From positions 1 to 64,000 of the forward strand of contig JAIEMV010000004.1 in NCBI GenBank assembly GCA_019751875.1: DNA of 64,000 bases, read 5' to 3'. Positions 59,731-64,000 of this stretch are shown here, one piece after another. Source of the stretch: Hyphomicrobium sp. GTDB taxonomy: Bacteria; Pseudomonadota; Alphaproteobacteria; Rhizobiales; Hyphomicrobiaceae. Each line of letters begins with the position of its first letter. Position 1 is the stretch's first letter. Made by a program: the position numbers and the translations under genes. The notes under the pieces were generated by a model that saw nothing but the letters and a program-made list of their open reading frames with translations, searched no databases and had not been told where the DNA came from.

Positions 59731-61584
59731 ATGCCAATGCTCGCGGACAACCTGCGAACGCTTCATGCTTCGCTCATGATCGCCGCACTCGTGATCGCAG
59801 CGCTCATTCTGGGGGCTGACCTCCTCATCCCGCTCGCCATTGCAACGATCCTGTCTTTCATTCTCAGCCCCATCGTCAAAAAGCTCGTGCGCTGGCGCTT
59901 GCCGCGCTCTCTCGCAGTGGCGATCGTTCTGGGCGGCGGGTTCATTTCCGCAGTGTCGCTGACGACCGTCTTGAGTACGCAGATTTTGACGCTGACAGCG
60001 GAACTTGAGACGTACCGCGAAAATCTCGTCGAAAAGGCTCGCTGGGTGTCGAGCCTCGGGCAGGGCACAACGACATTGAAGCGGGCGAGCGATGCCGTGG
60101 AGGCGATCGACGACGCCATTCGGCGGGAGTTCGATGATCCCACCAAGCAAACGACAAGCCCACGCGGCGGAGTTACGACTACGCCGCCATCACCACCTGC
60201 CGCAGATGCCAAACCTGATGCGGAGCCGGCAGAAGGCGAACCAAACTCTCTGATGGCCATCTTTGAAAAAATCTCCGGGCCAGGCACGACTTTCGCGCTC
60301 ACGCTGCTGTTTACGATGTTCCTTTTATTGCAATACGAGGACATTCGTGATCGCATCATTCGGCTGGCCGGCACCGAAAATCTGAGCGGTACCACCGCAG
60401 CCATGAGCGACGCGGGATCGCGCCTATCCAAACTTTTTCTCACACAGGCCGTGCTGAACGTTACATTCGGCATCGTTACGGGCATCATGTTGGCCGCGAT
60501 CGGCGTGCCCAACCCGATCCTCTGGGGTGTCGTCGGTGCCATCGCGCGTTTTATTCCATACGTCGGCTCGTTCATCGCCGCCGTGCCGCCGATCATCCTG
60601 GCCGCTGGCGTGGATCCTGGCTGGACTACAGCCTTGGTGACGGCAACCTTCTTTCTCATCGCCGAGCCCGTCATGGGACACGTGGTGGAGCCGGCGGTGC
60701 TCGGTCGCAGCATCGGGCTCAGTCCTTTCGCAATGGTGATTTCAGCCAGCTTCTGGGTGCTGATCTGGGGGCCGATCGGACTCATCCTCGCGGCGCCACT
60801 GACGCTCCTTCTTGTTGTCATGGGCGCTTACATTCCGCGCCTGGAATTCGCGAGCGTGCTGCTGGGTGATCAGCGCGCACTCGAGCCCCATCTCGACCTT
60901 TATCGGCGCATTTTATCGGGTGACACAGCGGCGGCGATCGCACAGCTGGAAGAGGAAGTCGAGGAGCAGGGTCTGGCGGCATCCGTCGACGGATCTCTGC
61001 TGCCAGCGCTCCGGCATGCTGCGTCCGATCAGCGGCGTGGGCGCATTGATGAGTTGCGACGTGACGAGATCACGGAGACGGTCGACGACGTCGTCGACTT
61101 TCTGGTTGAATCGGTTCCAGCAGCTCCTGCTTCCCCCGACCGGGCGCAGCGCGTGCTCGTGGTGGCGGCCCGCGGTCCCTTCGACGAGCTGACGGCAAAG
61201 GTCACCGCTGCCGTTCTCGACAAGTCGCCGCGCATCGAGGCCGAAGCTACGACGGGTACATCGGGGCTGACGGCGCTGGCGACACGAAAGGCCGAGGATG
61301 GAGAAGGTCCCCTCGACGCCATCGTTTTGACGACCGCGGGAGGCGTGGACAGCCGTCTGCTCGGAATCCTGGCCAAGCGCACGCAGCAGCAATTCCCAGG
61401 CTGCCGCGTGCATGTGCTGGAAGCGGTAGAGCCGGGGTTCGGTCTCAGCCGGCCCGGGCTGCCGGAAGGCATTGCCCTCTATAGAAGTGTGGCGGAGGCG
61501 ATGGCCGCCCTCGACTTTGAACCGACCCGGAGCGAATGGCCAGCCTCATCCCCTCCAACTGCTCCGGCGGCTACGGCTGCTTAG
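59731..61584 (+). CDS. AI-2E family transporter with extra C-terminal soluble domain
   Basis: A 617-residue membrane protein. The first 390 residues match the AI-2E/PerM family, with VLGRSIGLSPFAMVISASFWVLIWGPIGLILAAPLT (shown in part) as the typical conserved block and FIPYVGSFIAAVPPIILA before it. A Pro/Ala-rich loop at about 140-180 is unusual. The last 200 residues form an extra soluble part: VVDFLVESVPAAPASP, VLVVAARGPFDELTAKVTAA and VDSRLLGILAKRTQQQFPGC, of unknown function. The AI-2E family is not itself proof of AI-2 transport. It is divergent from csbD. Confidence 0.85.
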   Translation: MPMLADNLRTLHASLMIAALVIAALILGADLLIPLAIATILSFILSPIVKKLVRWRLPRSLAVAIVLGGGFISAVSLTTVLSTQILTLTAELETYRENLVEKARWVSSLGQGTTTLKRASDAVEAIDDAIRREFDDPTKQTTSPRGGVTTTPPSPPAADAKPDAEPAEGEPNSLMAIFEKISGPGTTFALTLLFTMFLLLQYEDIRDRIIRLAGTENLSGTTAAMSDAGSRLSKLFLTQAVLNVTFGIVTGIMLAAIGVPNPILWGVVGAIARFIPYVGSFIAAVPPIILAAGVDPGWTTALVTATFFLIAEPVMGHVVEPAVLGRSIGLSPFAMVISASFWVLIWGPIGLILAAPLTLLLVVMGAYIPRLEFASVLLGDQRALEPHLDLYRRILSGDTAAAIAQLEEEVEEQGLAASVDGSLLPALRHAASDQRRGRIDELRRDEITETVDDVVDFLVESVPAAPASPDRAQRVLVVAARGPFDELTAKVTAAVLDKSPRIEAEATTGTSGLTALATRKAEDGEGPLDAIVLTTAGGVDSRLLGILAKRTQQQFPGCRVHVLEAVEPGFGLSRPGLPEGIALYRSVAEAMAALDFEPTRSEWPASSPPTAPAATAA

Positions 61585-61635
61585 ACCGTGTCCCGCGGCA
61601 TTCCGCCGTGTTCGCAAAAACGGCAGTGAACATGG

Positions 61636-61660
61636 GAAACCTCCGGCTCGACAATGCGTT
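61636..61660 (+). promoter_or_regulatory. Candidate EcfG promoter, imperfect -35
   Basis: GGGAAAC near 61634-61640 is followed after 16 bases by CGTT (61657-61660). The -35 has AAAC where the consensus has GAAC. It lies about 60 bases before the 25-residue ORF. Confidence 0.4.
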
Positions 61661-61719
61661 GTACGTGTCGAGCCGCTCGAACGGCAGCACACACCGCACG
61701 ACAGCATTGGAGTTGATTC

Positions 61720-61797
61720 ATGAAATCCCTTCTTCTCTGGATCATCGGCGTGCCGATCTCCGTCATCATCCTGTTGAACCTGTTCAATGTCATCTGA
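61720..61797 (+). CDS. 25-residue membrane peptide
   Basis: MKSLLLWIIGVPISVIILLN is followed by LFNVI and a stop: a single hydrophobic helix with a basic N-terminus. Peptides of this type (MKSLLLW, VPISVIILL) occur in rhizobial genomes as small membrane proteins. Its stop region overlaps the start of the next ORF by 11 bases, implying coupled translation. Confidence 0.65.
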   Translation: MKSLLLWIIGVPISVIILLNLFNVI

Positions 61798-62017
61798 CGA
61801 ATTCAGCGGAGCGGCTGACTTCTTTGGGTATGATGAGGACTACATGGCCTCTGATGTCAGTGACTACGTCTCCGGGCGGCTCGATCCCCTCGCAGCGCGA
61901 GACGTCGAGCGGCGCGCAAAAACGGATGGTCGGCTGGCGGCCGCGATCATAGCGGCGAATGCGGTTCGCCGCCGCGTCGTGAAGCGACTTGAAGCCAAGC
62001 CTCGCAGCTGGAACTGA
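61787..62017 (+). CDS. Small hypothetical protein, anti-sigma-like N-terminus pattern
   Basis: A 76-residue protein: acidic N-terminus (SSDEFSGAADFFGYDEDY), then DVSDYVSGRLDPLAARDVER, AAIIAANAVRRRVVKRLEA. The DxxxYVxGRLDPxxAxxVE pattern recalls the helical anti-sigma domains of zinc-finger type, but no Cys/His zinc ligands are present. I do not assign a function. It overlaps the 25-residue ORF by 11 bases (ATGTCATCTGA). Confidence 0.5.
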   Translation: MSSDEFSGAADFFGYDEDYMASDVSDYVSGRLDPLAARDVERRAKTDGRLAAAIIAANAVRRRVVKRLEAKPRSWN

Positions 62018-62034
62018 GCCATTCCCGCTGCGTT
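62010..62034 (+). promoter_or_regulatory. EcfG promoter of the PRC-barrel gene
   Basis: GGAAC (62010-62014), 16 bases, CGTT (62031-62034): exact consensus 50 bases before the start codon. The -35 overlaps the stop codon of the preceding 76-residue ORF. Confidence 0.82.
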
Positions 62035-62083
62035 TTGTCTCCGTGCCGCGACTGGCGGCTTTACCATTCATCGAGGATCGATC

Positions 62084-62554
62084 ATGAAAAGCACCTCACT
62101 CATTATTGCATCTCTGATGCTTTCGACTGCTGCAATCGCGCAGGACACGCCGCCGGAACCGGCGACTCCCGCCACACCTCCAGCGGCAACGGACACTGCA
62201 CCTGCGCCATCCGCAGCGCCTGCCGAAGTTCCAGCCTCTCCGGCACCGTCGGAATTGCCCTCGACAACGGCCGATAACAGCGCTGCTCCAGTGCTCTCCG
62301 ATGAGCAGGCCGCTGCATTGAAGAACAAAGTGGTGTGGTCGAGCGATCAGAAAAACATCGGTGAGGTTGCCGAAGTGGTGCGCGACAACTCAGGCCGGGT
62401 CACCGAATTGCATGCCGACATCGGCGGCTTCCTCGGCTTCGGCGAGACGCGGGTCCGGATTTCTCCAGGCGAATTCAAAATCGTAAATGATCGCGTCGAG
62501 TTGACCCGGACGGAAGAGCAGGCGGAAAATCTGCCGGAGGTCACTGACAACTAA
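62084..62554 (+). CDS. PRC-barrel domain-containing protein
   Basis: A 156-residue exported protein. Signal peptide (SLIIASLMLSTAAIA), a 55-residue Pro/Ala/Thr-rich linker, then a PRC-barrel domain: LKNKVVWSSDQKNIGEVAEV and RVRISPGEFKIVNDRVELTR. Acidic tail. Such exported PRC-barrel proteins are stress-induced but uncharacterised. An EcfG promoter precedes and a strong terminator follows. Confidence 0.88.
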   Translation: MKSTSLIIASLMLSTAAIAQDTPPEPATPATPPAATDTAPAPSAAPAEVPASPAPSELPSTTADNSAAPVLSDEQAAALKNKVVWSSDQKNIGEVAEVVRDNSGRVTELHADIGGFLGFGETRVRISPGEFKIVNDRVELTRTEEQAENLPEVTDN

Positions 62555-62564
62555 GGCTGAAAAA

Positions 62565-62597
62565 ACTCCGGAGCTTGCGCTCCGGAGTCCTATTTTG
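62565..62597 (+). terminator. Rho-independent terminator of the PRC-barrel gene
   Basis: ACTCCGGAGC (62565-62574) pairs exactly with GCTCCGGAGT (62579-62588), with a 4-base loop; CCTATTTT follows. It ends 23 bases before the next start codon. Confidence 0.85.
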
Positions 62598-62619
62598 GGT
62601 GTCGAGAGAGGGGACGAAC

Positions 62620-62874
62620 ATGGGCAGCAACTGGCGGCGTCGCGGGCAAACGTGGCAGGACGGTGAGTGGCGCCAGCTCGGGACTGCTGGCGAAGACCTT
62701 GGAGATCTTGCGCAAGCAGCATTCGCACGGATGCGAGAGATGCATGCCGCGACCATCGCCAAGCCCGACAACGATCAACACAGCTGTGCACGGACACCGG
62801 CTCCATTCACCGGAGATGGCCATGCGCCTGCCGGTCCCTTCATCATCCGCCCCGAGTATCGCGGCTTCGCATGA
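62620..62874 (+). CDS. Small hypothetical protein
   Basis: An 84-residue protein starting MGSNWRRRGQTWQDGEWRQL with GDLAQAAFARMREMHAATIA and a Pro/Gly-rich C-terminus. GAGAGGGGA is a good ribosome binding site. Family not recognised. It converges with the receiver-kinase gene. Confidence 0.5.
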   Translation: MGSNWRRRGQTWQDGEWRQLGTAGEDLGDLAQAAFARMREMHAATIAKPDNDQHSCARTPAPFTGDGHAPAGPFIIRPEYRGFA

Positions 62875-62877
62875 TCG

Positions 62878-63906
62878 CTAGAGAGGGAACACCAGCGTAA
62901 CCCTCGTGCCCCGACCTTCTGTCCGGTAGGATAGTTCAGCGTGCAGCGACTTGGTCATGGCCTGGATGATCCGCGATCCGAGCCCAGTTCCCTTGATGGG
63001 ACCCGACCCGTTCCAACCGACACCATCGTCTTCGACGAGGATCGTCGCCCGCTCACTCCCGCCTTTTGTGAGAATGATACGAACATCACCCGTCTGCCCT
63101 TCCGGATAGGCGTACTTCAATGCATTTGTCACCAATTCGGTGACGACCATCGCGATGGAGATGGCGCGGTCCGTCGATGTCACAACCCTTTCGTCCGCCT
63201 GCACTTTCAAACCATGAGTTCTCTTGCCTTCTCCTACAGCTGCCAACAGATCGCTCGCGAGATTTTTCAAGTAGGCATCGAGATCGACGCTACGGACGTC
63301 CGACGACGTGTAGAGCCGGCGGTGGATGCCCGCGATTGCGAGGATGCGCGCGCGCATTTCAGCCAAAGCTGCCTTTGCCGCTTCATCCTTGACGACATTC
63401 GATTGCAAGGTCGCCAGCGATGAAATCATTGCCAAAGAGTTGGCGACGCGATGATTGACTTCGGCGAGGAGCATTTCAGCTCTCTCCTTTGCTGCGAGGA
63501 TGTCCTTTTGCGATTGCTCACGCTCGGCCATCAGCCGCTTCTTAGCTAGGGCATCCCCGATGGCTGCAACAATCAGCTCCCGATAGTTGCCGTTGATATC
63601 CTTCCAAACGTAGTCGCTGGCGCCTGCCTTTAGGGCCGACATGATGATGTTGGCGTCGTCCGAGCCGGTGACATAGATGATCGGCGCCCCTCCGGCAGCC
63701 GCGACGAGTCTCGGTATCAGGTCGAGACCGGTTTCTGATCCGAGATTGTGATCGAGCGCAATGACATCGTAGCTCTTCTCCGAAAGGCGCAGGAGCCCTT
63801 CGGCGCCTCCTGGGGCGTGGTCAACGATCATGTCATGGCGCGACAAGGCTTTCTGGAGAAGACGGGCCAGCCCTTCATCGTCATCGATGTATAAAACGAG
63901 GGTCAT
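62878..63906 (-). CDS. Receiver-histidine kinase hybrid (HisKA_2 type)
   Basis: A 342-residue protein with an N-terminal receiver (acidic pocket DDD at 8-10, acceptor Asp52 in IALDHNLG, Thr in VTGSDD, Lys in VWKDI) joined to a HisKA_2/HWE-related kinase: acceptor His152 in LAEVNHRVANSLAMISSLA, N-box VVTELVTNALKYAYPE, G-box DDGVGW and GLGSRIIQ. No membrane or PAS domain. In this lineage such receiver-first kinases relay phosphate to single-domain or PhyR regulators. It ends 4 bases from the 84-residue gene (convergent). Confidence 0.92.
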   Translation of the reverse strand: MTLVLYIDDDEGLARLLQKALSRHDMIVDHAPGGAEGLLRLSEKSYDVIALDHNLGSETGLDLIPRLVAAAGGAPIIYVTGSDDANIIMSALKAGASDYVWKDINGNYRELIVAAIGDALAKKRLMAEREQSQKDILAAKERAEMLLAEVNHRVANSLAMISSLATLQSNVVKDEAAKAALAEMRARILAIAGIHRRLYTSSDVRSVDLDAYLKNLASDLLAAVGEGKRTHGLKVQADERVVTSTDRAISIAMVVTELVTNALKYAYPEGQTGDVRIILTKGGSERATILVEDDGVGWNGSGPIKGTGLGSRIIQAMTKSLHAELSYRTEGRGTRVTLVFPL

Positions 63907-63952
63907 CTCATCGCGGCAGGTTGACTGGTGACATCTCACACGTTTGTCGCGG

Positions 63953-64000
63953 TCAGTCCGCGACAGGCACTTGCATCACGGCAACGAACAAGCCGAGCTG
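63953..64000 (-). CDS. Partial CDS, C-terminus only (window edge)
   Basis: The last 48 bases read on the minus strand as an open frame ending VAVMQVPVAD and a stop. It lies directly upstream of the receiver-kinase on the same strand, with 46 bases between, which fits a response-regulator gene of the same two-component set. Only 15 residues are visible, so the assignment is weak. Confidence 0.4.
   Translation of the reverse strand, partial: QLGLFVAVMQVPVAD

Overview
The window reads as about 64 kb of a high-GC alphaproteobacterial chromosome, most likely from the Hyphomicrobiales (possibly a Hyphomicrobium-like genus; the genus is inference). The evidence is the combination of alphaproteobacterial regulators: DivK and PleD, SciP and CtrA, and a NepR-EcfG-PhyR general stress response locus. 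The gene order rnr, DUF983, NUDIX, rpmG, pleD, divK, DUF3572 is also typical of the order. No rRNA, CRISPR array, prophage or complete insertion sequence was seen. One tRNA is present, and three families of palindromic repeat stand out.

Layout. 0-1 kb: two copies and one remnant of a 151-152 bp palindromic element around a GIY-YIG nuclease gene. 1-11 kb: RNase R, L33, the cell-cycle regulators PleD and DivK, a ROK sugar kinase, EipB, RidA and a glycerophosphodiesterase. 11-25 kb: cell-envelope genes (an unusual autotransporter, an M48 protease, a DUF2314 protein with a very long low-complexity linker, a DUF900 hydrolase), then MeaB, CorA and ChrA. 25.6-29 kb: two RlpA paralogues separated by an array of 34-35 bp hairpin repeats, an XRE regulator and a patatin. 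29-34.5 kb: a cobalamin uptake operon (TonB receptor, BtuF, BtuC, BtuD) behind a cobalamin riboswitch, which fits the presence of MeaB, a chaperone of B12-dependent methylmalonyl-CoA mutase. 34.6-47.5 kb: metabolic and repair genes (NUDIX, a FAD-binding photolyase-like protein with unusual domain order, PurA, a DMT transporter), a membrane-anchored J-domain protein, PspA with a divergent TetR regulator, tRNA-Met, a 56 bp hairpin array, a methyltransferase and MnmA.

47.9-51 kb is a cell-cycle block: sciP with a CtrA box in front, a FliJ-like gene, and ctrA with two GANTC methylation sites upstream. 52-64 kb is a general stress response island: an HWE-type sensor kinase, phyR, ecfG and nepR, followed by small stress-type genes (a three-segment membrane protein, DUF883, DUF1328, CsbD, PRC-barrel, a 25-residue membrane peptide), an AI-2E-type permease with an extra soluble domain, and a second receiver-kinase. 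GGAAC-N16/17-CGTT boxes, the EcfG promoter consensus, sit in front of nepR-ecfG, the DUF1328 gene, the csbD-like gene and the PRC-barrel gene, with weaker versions at three more sites. The island therefore probably contains both the regulator and part of its regulon.

Start sites were chosen by ribosome binding site, signal peptide or family length, and are marked uncertain where this was weak. All family names rest on reading motifs by eye; no database search was possible.
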